Assembly: GCA_009746045.1 (NCBI GenBank)
Contig: RPFO01000022.1
Coordinates: 2,489,937 to 2,553,936 of the forward strand
Length of the DNA: 64,000 nucleotides
Source: Mesostigma viride
Taxonomy: Eukaryota; Streptophyta; Mesostigmatophyceae; Mesostigmatales; Mesostigmataceae
Direction: 5' to 3'
Below the pieces are notes generated by a model, which saw only the letters and a program-made list of their open reading frames with translations, was not told the DNA's origin and did no database searches. The translations under genes were made by a program, and so were the position numbers. Below are positions 53,407 to 64,000 of this stretch, piece after piece. Positions within the stretch are counted from its first letter, which is position 1. Every line of letters starts with the position of its first letter.

Positions 53407-56400
53407 ATGCACGGGAAAATTACGCCGCGATTCCCGACCTCCAGGTCCCTGCGCACGTTCTACCCATTTCTAAAGCCCGGAATGGAGACCCTCTTGCGCT
53501 CTTCCGCGCCCTGGAGGATGCATCAAGTGTGCCGCATTGCCACATTCGCCTCGATGTGCATGCTTCTCGTCTCGACCCGTGGCGCCGCCTGGACGAGCCA
53601 GGTGGGCAGCAACTGCGTCGGGGACCCTGACGACTACCTGGTTCTCGACTTTGCGACCATCGTCCCGCCGGAGGGCGTGTCGGAGCAGACGATGGCCGTC
53701 GTGGACATGCTCCATGATGAGATCCTGGCACACACGGGCGTCAAGCTCAAGGTCTCGACCGAAATAGACGCGCGAGTGCCAATCATCATGATCCGCAGCG
53801 ACAGCACGCACCTGCACCCAGAGGGGTATGAGGTGGACGTCGTTTTTGACGACCACCCCCAGGGGGCCGTGCTTATCCGCGGCCGATCTGTCAGGTACAA
53901 ACTGCCACAATAGTGCCGTGGTCAATGGCAGTGAGTTAGTAGCCTAGCCTAGACTTGGTTGATGGCAGCGCATTGGTGGATGGCAGTGCCTTGGTGGACG
54001 GCCACGCCTTGTTTATGGCAGCAACCTGTTACCTTGACATGAATGGCCAGGAGCAGCGATGCCTTGGCAGAGAATGGCGATGCATTGTCGCCATTATGGT
54101 TGTCAATGGCCGGCACGTAATAGCTGTGCCTTGTGGAGTCGCGACGAGCAAGACATGCAGACATGCCTGCATGGTGACCGTTTTATGCAAGGGCTGCATT
54201 ATTCAGGGCTTCCTTATTCAAGGCCAGCCCGTAACTAGACTAGTATGTGGAGCTCCCAGTACGTGGCTTGAAAGCATGCCAGAAGGTGGCTGATCAGGCC
54301 CAGTTAGACCCTAGGATGGAGAATCTGCATGTCAAACATACCCCTTACCCAAAATCCTCATCTAACTACCCCAGCCCCCCCCCCCAACCCCCAGCATTGG
54401 AGGATCTGCATGCAGCATCTGCATCCTGTATATTCGCCCGGTAGACGTGCACACGATAGCCCCGCAGCCGTGCTGAGGCCCTCTTGTTGCTATTTCTGCA
54501 AGCGACGTGACAGCGGCAGTGCAGTGTCCAGAAAACGATACTGCTGGAAGGAACGCTGATGCCGGACCGTGCACAGGGAAGGGGACGGTGTGCAGGGAAG
54601 CCAGGGCTGCTCTAGGTTTCCCTTGGCATGTCCGCTAATCCTGGTTTAGAGAGTATTCGCGATTCCTCTCTCTGGATCCTGGTTTAGAGGGAATCTCCTC
54701 CTCGTCGACATCTCGTCCCCTTCCCCATGACCTGTGTATCATTCCCCATGCCACCCCTGCTTTACCCGTGTCGTCCACACTGTGTGCCCTGGCCGGTGAC
54801 ATCTTCATCCTACGGCTGCCACCACCCACCACATAACACCCCTGTCAACCTCCCCCCCCACTGCCACCACCACAACTGTGATAGCTACAAGACCGTGCCA
54901 ACACGATGACGTCCACCCCTATGCCGCCGTTGCTGCACCCCGACCACCTATGCCGCCATCGCTGCACCCCGACCACGCCTACGCTATATGCCGCCGTCGC
55001 CCCACTCCCCCCAGGTCCAAGCTGTTTGGCGTGGGCCACTTCCTGCGGCAGCTGCGCAAGAGCCCCAACCTGATCCCCTGCACCCGCGGCCGCGTGGCGA
55101 TCCACAAGGAGTTTGACGTGTCGCTCGCGCCCCGCTATCTGATGCGCGGCCACATGATCGGCTACCGCCGCATCTCCAACAGCTACGACGGCTGGGAGCA
55201 GGGGCAGATGGAGCAGTACATCCGCGAGATGGCTATTTTTGGGACGAACATGGTTGAGATCACGGGGCCGGGGCTGCACCCGGACTCGCACATGCCTGTG
55301 GAGCAGGTGATGTGCTGGCACACGCACGACGGTTGTGACCTAGTTTTGAAGCCCCATGATAGCCTTGTCATTGGTCCTAGTTGGGCATAAGCAATGTTTA
55401 GCATAAGCACTGTTTAGCAAAAGTGTTGTTTAGCATAAGCGTTGTTTAGCAAAAGCGTTGTTTAGCAAAAGAGTTGTTTAGCATAAGCGTTGTTTAGCAT
55501 AAGCACTGTTTAGCATAAGCACTGTTTAGCATAAGCACTGTTTAGCGTAAGCACTGTTAAGCATAAGCACTGTTTAGCATAAGCACTGTTTAGCATAAGC
55601 ACTGTTTAGCATAAGCACTGTTTAGCATAAGCACTGTTTAGCATAAGCACTGTTTAGCATAAGCACTGTTTAGCATAAGCACTGTTTAGCATAGGCATCG
55701 TTTAGCAAAAGCGTTGTTCAGCATAAGCGTTGTTTAGCATAAGTGTTGTTTAGCCCCGCGCGCGGGCGAATGTGATGGGTGGCACAGCGGGGGACGGGGA
55801 AATAAGAAGATATAATAATAGGCAACACGGGCGCGCACGCGGCAACCGATGGCGTTTGCATGGCATGGGGTGCATGTATTTGCAGATGCACCTGCGTGGC
55901 AAATCAAAGTAAACAAGACGGGGATGCTAGCCTTATCCTTATGGTGGGCTATACTTAGTCGGCGTGGGGAATGGATGGAACCTGATGGCTCACTGTGGCA
56001 CCCCGTTGCTCGCGTTTGGTCACTATAGAAACCGTGGGGCATGCGGCACCCGTTGCTCACGTTTGGCCACTATAGCAACCATGGGGCATGCGGCGTCCGT
56101 TGCTCATGTTTGGTCACTATAGCACCCCTCCTTTGCCTAATGAACCATTTTCCATTTGTCTACCTGGTAAGCCTTTGTCTGCCTGATTTTGCCCTTTGCC
56201 TGCCTGATTTCACCCCTTGTCCGCCTGGTTTTACCCTTTGCCTGCCTGATTTCATCCTTTACCTGTGTGATTTTGGCTGATATCCATTTTTGTCTTGCTG
56301 CTTTCCCATTGCCTGCCTGCTCTTCCCTGTGCCTGCGGTTGCCAGATGAAGATGTGCCACGACATTTCGTGGATCGCGCACAAGTACGACCTGGAGTTTG

Positions 56401-59400
56401 CCATGTGGTGCACGCAGAGCAACATGCGGCATGGGTGCCACCCGGACCTATTTATATCTACGCTGCCGCGCCTCGACCACCTGTTCATCCCTGGGGGGGA
56501 CCCAGGCGAGCGCCCGCCAGTCGAGTACCTGGACTACGTGGAGGTGAGCTGGTCTTATCAGTGGGGAGGTGGTATTGATGGGGATGTGGTATTCATGCGA
56601 CAAGCAGCGCAGGCCCGGCGGGGGGGTGGGGGGTGGGGTAGTTGGAAGGGTTGTCGTTGTAGATGTGAGAGGTGGTGACACCGATGTGGATATAAGGTTT
56701 CCTTTCCATAGGAATGTGTCATTTTGTTGGTGTGAACTTGCGATGGGTGAGAAATGCACAGGTGAAGATGCTGGCCATGTCGAAGTGAGATGGTCAAATA
56801 AACTGTTTTGTTGAATTTGATGTGCCTGTGCTTGCCTTGGCTATGCTGAAGTGCGTGACCCCTTGCGTAAGTAGTTTATAGGCGGCAGCGGCACTGGGCA
56901 TGTCTAATTCGGCATGGTGATGGGGCAGTTCCATAGTGGGGTGTCACTTTTCATGGTGGCTGGGGCTGTCCATGAGGCTGTAGCGCCATTGCACCTGCAT
57001 GGCCAGGGTGCGTACAGAAGCAGTTGCTGTTGTTGTTGGGGCGGGCGGGGAGCAGGTCATGACCTTCGGCGGACTTGCCTGGAGCTGGACAAAGCGTGCC
57101 TTGACAGAGTCTAGAATTGAAGGTCATGACAGACATGACACACACATGCATGAACTAACTGGGTTGCTCATCCAGCAAATGTCCACTACCTGGTGACCCA
57201 CCCACCCACATACGTCCCCACACTTGCCACCCCACCCCCCACCCACTCTCACACACACAAGCACTCATACACTCACATGCATAACTTGTGCGGGCCCCCC
57301 GCTCCCTGTCGCTCACCGCCCGCGCCCCCCACCACCAGGAGCGCATCATCGGCGTGCGCAAGTACTTCCCCAACGTCAAGGTCTGGGTGTCGGCGCAGGA
57401 GTTCAGCCGCGAGGAGCTGGATCTCTTCTACAAGCTGCTGCATGAGGGCAAGGGCAGTGACTGGATCTACGGAGTAGTCTACGGGCCGCACACGAGGTAG
57501 GGAGCAAGGCGTGTGTCCAGGGGATAAGAAAAGGGGAGGCACACACATGTGGTTAGGGGGTCAAACATGCAGGGGGACGGGAGAGTAGAAGGATACGATC
57601 TGGGCCGCACACGCAGCAGAGGAAATACTCACACAAAAGTAAGAGAATAAGAGCGCAAAAGAAAAGGGAATACCACACACACGAAAGGGAATACCACACA
57701 CGCGGTCGGGGACTGTGATTGCGTGGGAGTAGGACAACCGGGTAGTAGGTCCTGGGCTGCCCACGAGGTTGGGGACGCTAATGGCGTGGGGCCAAGAGAT
57801 GAAGGTTGTAGGACCTGGGTGGCACTTACGATAGTGGGCCGCCAGGGCAGGAGGGCGAGAGAATGAGACAGCAGAACCCGTGTGCAGCTGGAAGGAACAT
57901 AGGTAGCTAAGAGGGCAGCATGGGGCGATAATACCACATGATTTGATCGTGCACGCAATGTGCTGTAGGGAGAGTGGGCAGGGCATCCTATCTTGATTCA
58001 GCTCAAGCTCCCTAGCGAAGATGATTCATTTCTTTTTGGGAACATGGCTCACATTTCCTTTTCAATTTGTTGATTTCTAGAGCCGCAATTTGCATAGTCC
58101 ATACATTTCCCTTGTATGTATATGACTGACAGCCACTCGCTAACCCCAATCTCACCTACCTGTCCACCCTTCTGTTGGCCCCCCTCCTGCTCGCCCCGCC
58201 CTCTCCCCCCATTTCTCCCTCCCTCCCTCCCTCCCTCCCTCCTCCTCCCTCCTCCCTCCCTCCCTCCCTCCCTCCCTCCCTCCTCCCTCCCTCCCTCCCT
58301 CCCTCCCTCCCTCCCTCCCTCCCTCCTCCCTCCTCCCTCCCTCCCTCCCTCCCTCCCTCCCTCCCTCCCTCCCTCCCTCCCTCCCTCCTCCCTCCCTCCC
58401 TCCCTCCCTCCCTCCCTCCCTCCCTCCCTCCCTCCCTCCCTCCTCCCTCCCTCCCTCCCTCCCTCCCTCCCTCCCTCCCTCCCTCCCTCCCTCCCTCCCT
58501 CCCTCCCTCCCTCCCCCCTTCCACCCCTTCTCCCCCCTTGCCCTCCTGCTGCACTGCACACACACTCGCACACTCACACACATGCACACATGCGCACACA
58601 CACGTCGACACAATGCACGCTCACTCTGCCAGGGACACTCTCCTGGAGCACCGCAACCGCGTGCCAAGCCGCTACCCGATGCGCCACTACCCCGACATCA
58701 CGCACACGCTCAAGGACGAGATCGTGCAGTTCCGCTGGAACTACGCGATGGCCTTCTCGCATGGCCGCGAGCCGATCAACCCGCGCCCCTACCAGGAGCG
58801 GCAGGTCTTCCTCACCATGGAGGAGCGCACGACCGGGTTCAGCAGCTACAGCGAGGGGGTCAACGACGACTTTAACAAGATGACGTGGTCGATGCTCGGG
58901 TGGGACCCGGCGACTGAGGTGGAGGTGGGTGGGGTGGCATGGTTTCTTGGGTCAGGGGCTCTAACTCCGTAAGTAGGCATGGTAGTGAAAGAAGGATGGA
59001 CCCGGGCGACCGAGTTGGAGGTGGGTGGGCAGTGGCAAGTGTTGTTGGGAGGTAGGGGAGTCAGGGGAGTTAGTAGTGAGCTGCAAGCAGGCCACCGAGG
59101 TGGAGGTGGGTGTGGTGCGGCAGCCAACTAGGTGCTCGTGTTACTGCTACCAACCCTTTTGATTCTCGTGTTACTACCACTGCTGCTTTGTTTGATGCAG
59201 CGAAGGTATTTGTGCGGTGAAGGTATTGTAATGGCAGTGACGTTAGTGAGTAGCACAGCACTGTCAACAGCCGTTATAACAGTGGCCTGGCCATTGCAGT
59301 GCTGGTCATGGTAGTGCTGTCAATGTTGCGGAATCCTGCGGGCACGGACTCGCTGCTGCGACAATACATCTGTGGCTGGGTGCGCCGCACGTGCCTAGTG

Positions 59401-60879
59401 CTACCTACCTTGAGATACATCTGTTTCATGAAATTCTAGAAGTTCTTCTCTTTCTTCCAAAGCCATCGGACCACCAGCAGACCCTCCGCTCCTTTTATGC
59501 TTCCTCTCTAACCTTACGTAACTTCAAAGTGCTCTTTCCATTCTTGAGCCATGCCTGTTTCCCCCACCCTACAGATTTGAAATCCAGCCACTTCCTTGCC
59601 TTGCAAAGCCACATCCCTATTTCACCCTTTCCTGCCCACCCCCCTGCCTCTTCCCCTTTGTCTTCTATCCCCCCATGCCCCTTGACGTTCAACTCATTCT
59701 GCATTTCCCATCCTCCCCCCTTTCCCATCCTGCTCCCCCTCCCCCCCCGCGCAGGAGATCGCTGACGCGTATGGCTACTTTGTGCGCGACGAGATGCGCG
59801 CCGACTTCATCAAGGGGTGGCTGGGGCTGGCCAAGAACTGGGAGTCCCCGCTGGAGACCAACATGCACGTGGACGAGACGCTCGCCACGTGGCAGAAGTT
59901 TGAGAACCACGGCGCACCGCACGAGATCGAGGGCAACTGGCGCATCCAGCAGGGTCTGTACCGGTCCTACTTTGACGCACACATCAAGACGAGGCTGCTG
60001 CACGAGCAGCGGGAAGAAGAGGAAGTCATGGCGGTGCTCACGCGAAAAGGCGTCCCCGCAGAGCGCGCGTTGAAGGACGCCAACCGCATGGTACGGTCAC
60101 CAGTGAAGGACCGCGTGGCCACGCTGTACCGCGACAAGGCCTTCTTCTATGGCGACATGCTGCACAAGAGCATCAAGATGAAGCTCTCGGTGGAGCGGCA
60201 CGGGGCGTTTGCGATCGCTCGCGGTGCGGACTTGGACACCATCGACGTCCCCCTGAACAATGCCGTGTGGCTCAAGGACCGGATACGCGACTGCCTGCTC
60301 GTGCCCGAGTCGCGCATGCGCGAGTGCGTCGATGAGTTCACATCGTGGGCAGACCCTGGGCCGGGCGGCTTCTTCGATGACCTCGGGGACATCCGCAAGC
60401 AGCCCCACCTGATGGGCGGTGTCGGCTGGAAGCTCGACCCGCTGGTCTACCACACGCCCCACCTGGGCTTCCAGCAGCCGTTTGCGCCGCTCACGGAGCA
60501 CCACAGCTACCACCGGTACCGCCTCTCCTGGTCCTACTGGGCCGAGACGCTGTACGACGACCCGCTCAAGATGCACTACGAGGGGCTGGACCCCCGCGGC
60601 CGCTACACGATCATGGCGGTGTATACGGGCAACGCGCACAAGGCGTTTGGCGTGGATATTAAAATCCGCATGCAGGCCTACATGGGCCCCCATGAGCCGC
60701 CGGTGCTCATTCACGACTATATCTCGAAACAGCCCATCTCGGAGCGCACGTTTGACATCCCGCCACACGCGATCTTGCCGGGCGGGAACCTGACCATCAT
60801 GTTTAACATCCAGCCGGGGCTCAAGGGGGTGGGGCGAGGCTGCCAGGTGGCCGAGGTCAAGATCAAGCGGGTCGGGTAG
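53407..60879 (+). CDS. Secreted glycoside-hydrolase-like protein (GH67/GH20-type N-domain plus TIM barrel), six exons
   Basis: Proposed exons are 53407-53894, 55015-55306, 56346-56543, 57339-57496, 58633-58918 (or 58924) and 59755-60879. All are GT-AG and phases join exactly, giving about 850 residues. A hydrophobic signal-like segment (IATFASMCMLLVSTRGAAW) follows Met at 53518. That Met, or 53482, may be the true start. Residues of about 80-190 (DDYLVLDFATIVPPEG, AVLIRG..SKLFGVGHFLRQL) resemble the alpha/beta domain that precedes GH67 and GH20 barrels. The barrel follows: YRRISNSYDGW, REMAIFGTNMVEI, FIPGGDPGERPP, VKVWVSAQEF, MRHYPDITH, SSYSEGVNDDFNK. The acidic EGVNDD and the GGDPG loop are candidate active-site parts. 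The C-terminal 370 residues continue with a helical and then beta-rich domain. I recall similar proteins mainly from bacteria, annotated as alpha-glucuronidase-like, so substrate is unknown and bacterial origin is an inference. Confidence 0.8.
55392..55754 (+). repeat. 16-bp minisatellite in intron 2 of the glycoside-hydrolase gene
   Basis: About 22 units of TGTTTAGCATAAGCAC with variants (AGCAAAAGCGTTG, AGCATAAGTGTTG) at the edges and homogeneous units in the centre, a pattern expected from recent expansion by slippage or unequal exchange. Confidence 0.9.
58214..58515 (+). repeat. CCCT microsatellite in intron 4 of the glycoside-hydrolase gene
   Basis: About 300 bp of CCCT units with scattered one-base losses (CCT). 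The long minus-strand GGREGG and plus-strand PPSLPP frames across it are repeat translations. It lies about 115 bp before the exon 5 acceptor. Confidence 0.92.
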
Positions 60880-61417
60880 AGGATGGTTTTTGTAGCTTTG
60901 TTAGCTTTGTAGAGGACGTGTTTTCCAGCTGGACCCGAGGTCTTGTAGCACGGTCTGTAGCGTGGTTCGAAGCACGGTCTGACCGCGCTGCTTAGTTTTT
61001 GCCTGGCAGATTTTATTCTTTCTAGCCTGATATGTGAAAGGTCCCATGCCAATTTTTAGCATTTTGGACACAATATTTTGGGCTTGAAGCCAGGTCGGTC
61101 CCGCCCTCTGGAGATTGGGGATATTGCTATTTTTTTATCACCGACGACATGGCCTAGGTCGTGGAATGGACGGGATGGACGTGCTTTTCGCTACTAGTGC
61201 TGCTTCTAGCGGGGCATTCCTCTGCACGCGCGTCCGCAGGGCCAGGGTGCAGCGACATTTGTAGCTGGCTTGGTACAAGGGGTAGGGATGCACGGTCTAA
61301 TGTGTCTGAGACCGGTGGTTGTAATATTCATGTCAGGACATAAGAAAATGACCGAAGGGCCAGCCGTTGACACACAAGAAAGGGGGGAAGCCAAGACAAA
61401 CGAAATAATGACGTCTC
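60880..61417. other. 3' flank of the glycoside-hydrolase gene
   Basis: No gene is supported. GTAGCTTTGTTAGCTTTGTAGA just after the stop is likely 3' UTR. No canonical AATAAA signal is visible. Confidence 0.4.
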
Positions 61418-61429
61418 ATTACTACGACG

Positions 61430-62653
61430 GTCTTCATTTTTGTTGACTATATCAAAGCCTTTGACACGGTTCTCTGGGAGGCTCTTTGGGCCATCCTAGC
61501 TCTGGATCGGGTGCCACCTGCGTTTATTGCTGCCATTCGCCGACTGTATGAGGGCTCACAGGCAGTAGTGCGGACTGCGGAAGGCACCACCCCACCATTC
61601 CCCCTTCACCACGGGGTGTGGCAAGGTTGTGTCCTGTCCCCATACCTGTTCATTATTGTCGTGGATCACGTCATGCGCCGGGCACGTGCGCGCTTTACTG
61701 CTCTTAAGGGGTTCGAGCCAGGCTTGGACATCCTTAACGTGAAAGAGCACGGCGGGGTTAGACCTGGCTACCGCCTTGCCGACCTGATTTATGCGGATGA
61801 TACCACCCTCATCGAGAGCCCCGAGCACATTCAGACCTGGCTGGACTGCCTGGGCCTGGAGGCGCGGGCGGTGGGGCTGGAGATTAGTGTCAAAACCGAG
61901 GCGATGGTGATTGGGGCCTCCAGTAAACCACCGCTGCCGCGCCTGCTCGACGGGACGGAGGTCCCGTTCCGCGACCGCTTCAAGCTGTTGGGGAGCTGGC
62001 TTCCTGACACCGCCGACGATGTGGACACCCGCATCAGCCTTGCCTGGGCCAAGCTCCGTTCGCTCACACCCTACTGGCGCTCGAAGGGCCTGGGCGGGCA
62101 CCGCAAGCGCATGCTCTTCAAGGTCCTCGTCCTCACGGTGCTCACGTATGGCGCCGAGGCGTGGACCCTCCCCCCCAAACTGGCAGCTAGGCTAGACGGC
62201 ACGGTTTACAGGATGCTCCGACAGGTCCTTAACGTAGGTTTTTCCGAGCGTCCATCATCAGAGTCTTTGTATCATGGCATGCCTCGTGTTTCGGACGAGA
62301 TTAGGCAGCGTAGGATAGCATTTGTAGGACACCTTGCCCGCACCAGCCAGGTCGACACCACCCTTGGTCTGGCCGGCCCCCAGCGGCTTGGCCAGCCAGG
62401 GCGGCACATTCTGACCTGGCCTGGCCCCGAGGACATTCCCAAAAGGGTAGGGAAACCTGTCACGAACTACGTTCAGATGTTGCTGGACGACCTAGTGGTC
62501 CCAGCCCAGTTTGAGCACCGCATCCACTCTCTCTCCCGTCTTTGGACTGCCATGCAGGACAAGACGCGGTGGAAGAAGATTGTCAAGGCACACACGCCCG
62601 ACCCTGTGGGCAAGCCACCTCCCCCCAAGCGGAGGAGGCGTTTTGCTGAGTAG
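61430..62653 (+). CDS. F4 LINE reverse transcriptase, truncated but open
   Basis: The frame is open from the first base of the insertion, reading VFIFVDYIKAFDTVLW (first catalytic Asp). It continues with GVWQGCVLSPYLF, IYADDTTLIES (YADD at 61790-61801), LLGSWLPDTADDVDTRISLAW, LTYGAEAWTL and a basic C-terminus PPPPKRRRRFAE. The fingers domain is missing, so it is inactive, but there is no internal stop in about 407 codons, which suggests a recent insertion. F4 is about as distant from F3 as from F2. Confidence 0.9.
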   Translation, partial: VFIFVDYIKAFDTVLWEALWAILALDRVPPAFIAAIRRLYEGSQAVVRTAEGTTPPFPLHHGVWQGCVLSPYLFIIVVDHVMRRARARFTALKGFEPGLDILNVKEHGGVRPGYRLADLIYADDTTLIESPEHIQTWLDCLGLEARAVGLEISVKTEAMVIGASSKPPLPRLLDGTEVPFRDRFKLLGSWLPDTADDVDTRISLAWAKLRSLTPYWRSKGLGGHRKRMLFKVLVLTVLTYGAEAWTLPPKLAARLDGTVYRMLRQVLNVGFSERPSSESLYHGMPRVSDEIRQRRIAFVGHLARTSQVDTTLGLAGPQRLGQPGRHILTWPGPEDIPKRVGKPVTNYVQMLLDDLVVPAQFEHRIHSLSRLWTAMQDKTRWKKIVKAHTPDPVGKPPPPKRRRRFAE

Positions 62654-62795
62654 TGTAGTTAGGATTTTCTAGATAGCTTAGAGGTAGGATAGTTCGATCA
62701 CGCGGCTTCCTCCACCCCATCCATCATGGAATATGTGCTACATGACCCCCCCACGGAGGCATGTTATAATTTAATTTAATTTTTAATTTTTTTAA
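61430..62795 (+). mobile_element. F4 LINE, 5'-truncated, with a 12-bp TSD
   Basis: The TSD ATTACTACGACG is at 61418-61429 and 62796-62807. It holds an open RT frame, a 3' UTR of about 110 bp, a terminal hairpin framed by ACATG/CATGT and a TTTAATTTAATTTTT tail. Confidence 0.93.
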
Positions 62796-62807
62796 ATTAC
62801 TACGACG

Positions 62808-62905
62808 CTATCTTCCTGATCTCCTTCATGTACGCTCTCGTGATCTATGCCAGAGGTCCTGGGTCGAAATCCTCTAGACCTACGCTGAGTCTTCCCATTC
62901 TTTTT
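62808..62905 (+). repeat. Possible tRNA-derived fragment
   Basis: The text GCCAGAGGTCCTGGGTCGAA followed by ATCCTCTAGACC resembles a variable loop, T-arm and acceptor end of a tRNA, and CTCTCGTGATCT could be an anticodon region. No complete cloverleaf was found, and the F4 LINE cuts its 5' side. Confidence 0.3.
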
Positions 62906-62977
62906 GCACACAAGTACATCCGCACCACGTGCACTATACGTCATGCCTGAATTTGCTGTTTACTGTATAGGAACAAT

Positions 62978-63233
62978 TTGAACACCGCATTCACTCCCTC
63001 TCCCTTCTTTGGTCTGCAATGCAGAACAAGAAGCGGTGGCAGAAGATTGTCCAGGCTCACACGCCAGGAAGGGGCGTTTTGCTGAGTAGTGTAGTTAGGA
63101 TTTTCTCGACTAGATAGCTTAGGGTTAGGTTAGTTCGATTACGTGGCTTCTCCCACCTCCACCCACCCAGCAAGGAATATGTGCTACATGATATCCCAAC
63201 GGAGGCATGTTATAATTTAATTTTTTTTAAAAA
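62978..63233 (+). mobile_element. 256-bp F4 LINE 3' fragment
   Basis: The TSD ATAGGAACAAT is at 62967-62977 and 63234-63244. It contains the last 30 codons of the F4 ORF, its 3' UTR, the hairpin ACATGATATCC-CAAC-GGAGGCATGT and a TTTAATTTTTTTT tail. Confidence 0.92.
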
Positions 63234-63244
63234 ATAGGAACAAT

Positions 63245-64000
63245 CTACGAGCCACAAGCCACGAGGTAGCCATGGCTGACGGTGGAGCTCATAACTTTCA
63301 CGTTTCGGCACCAAATTCGGCCGTGACTATCACAATCGCTTCGTCTTTCTAAGACGCACCCACTGATATAATTTTCCGAAGCTACTACGCAATAGATGAC
63401 GAGCAAACGCTCCTCTACGCAACGCAGCCTGGCGGCTGCGCTAAGCCCTGAAAATACGTCTGCAGCTCCGCCCTCAGGCCCGGAAGGCAGCGGTGACACT
63501 AGTCGCGCACTGGTGGTTGCCCGCCCCCCCCCCCGGGCTTGCCTCGCCATCTCCATCGCCTGAGCCCAAACGCAGTCGCCCTGCCGAGCCGCACTGGGAC
63601 CAGATCGCCTTTGACATCAACACACATGGCTACTGGAATCGAAGCCCAGGAGCCTTCACGGAAGACGTGTTTTTCAGCACGCACGCCTCGCTTGTCGACC
63701 TGTGCTCGCACCTCATCTCCCACAACCGCGGCCGCTGGCCAAGTGGCCAGCCTTTCACCACCGCCGAAGATCTCCCGAAAATTCTCCGCACGAATCGCCC
63801 CCGCCTCCAGCGCTTCGCCCTCTGCTCCCTCCTCGGGCGCTCCGAAGCCGAGATCTGGGCGCTCCCGTTCCCCACCGCCCCCTCCCACCGTCACGACCGT
63901 CACCATCGTCCGCAACCTCTTAATTAAGGAAGCTTTCGAGCAGCACGTGACTTCCCTCGCTGCAGATGTGGCGGGCATGGGCAGCACACTGGCTACTGAG
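63245..64000 (+). mobile_element. LINE 5' end with ORF1, running off the window
   Basis: It starts with GAGCCACAAGCCACGAGGTA and the 5' UTR seen at 23490 and (minus) 32756. The ORF1 ATG is at 63396. It starts right after the TSD of the preceding F4 fragment. Because the window ends in ORF1 it is unknown whether an ORF2 follows. Confidence 0.8.
63396..64000 (+). pseudogene. LINE ORF1, N-terminal part, frameshifted in a poly-C run
   Basis: From ATG 63396 the frame reads MTSKRSSTQRSLAAALSPEN. A run of 13 Cs near 63523-63535 shifts it into the frame 63493-63927 (SPEPKRSRPAEP, FFSTHASLVDLCSHLISHN). That frame breaks again before the window ends, near TVTIVRNLLIKEAFEQHVT. It is diverged from F1 ORF1, so it may belong to another LINE group. 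The poly-C shift could be a sequencing error. Confidence 0.65.

Noticed and set aside
55392..55754. CRISPR-like array of short repeats
   Set aside because: Repeats are contiguous 16-mers without spacers, in an intron of a eukaryotic gene.
58049..58972. Long GGRE and PPSLPP open frames
   Set aside because: They read the CCCT microsatellite in intron 4. Only the end of one overlaps the real exon 5.

Overview
This is a eukaryotic nuclear window, most likely from the green-plant lineage (streptophyte alga or early land plant); I cannot name the species. The evidence is a plant-type 14-3-3 gene with GT-AG introns, a carrier closest to the plant mitochondrial BOU protein, GC-rich coding DNA beside AT-rich spacers, and a very heavy load of non-LTR retrotransposons. 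Only four stretches look like host genes: a five-exon 14-3-3 gene (2235-4331, +), an intronless BOU-like carrier (37318-38187, -), a SWIM zinc-finger gene with repeated 3' exons (about 42295-44577, +, possibly broken), and a six-exon secreted glycoside-hydrolase-like gene (53407-60879, +).

Almost all of 5.3-36.3 kb is a nest of mobile elements inserted into one another, and most boundaries can be read from target-site duplications (TSDs). Four LINE groups are present, here called F1-F4. F2, F3 and F4 carry a reverse transcriptase with a YADD motif (F3 also keeps the end of an AP-type endonuclease). F1 carries only an ORF1-like protein and looks like a non-autonomous, ORF1-only LINE. All end in a short hairpin followed by a TTAA/TTAAT-type tail, and the F1, F2 and F4 hairpins share the loop CAAC. 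Two families of TTAA-flanked DNA elements are also present: one with GGGGACATG-type ends (at least four copies, 2.3-5.8 kb) and one with CCCGTGTTTT-type ends. None of them shows a transposase. A broken LTR retrotransposon (gag and integrase, minus strand, 15.64-20.2 kb) is split by one of the TTAA elements.

Other structures are a 1.05-kb composite palindrome (20350-21401), a 1.2-kb CCAT/CCGT microsatellite that sits where F2 LINEs carry only 3-4 CCAT units (22027-23222), a 1.7-kb TIR element whose empty site survives in a neighbouring duplicate (27081-28799), and a block of minisatellites at 45.7-50.9 kb split by nested LINEs. The window ends inside the 5' part of another LINE (63245-64000).

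The host genes show no operon-like or pathway relation to each other. The main story is layered transposition: F1 is probably moved by the reverse transcriptase of an F2/F4-type LINE through the shared 3' hairpin, and the TTAA elements use LINEs, the LTR element and each other as landing sites.
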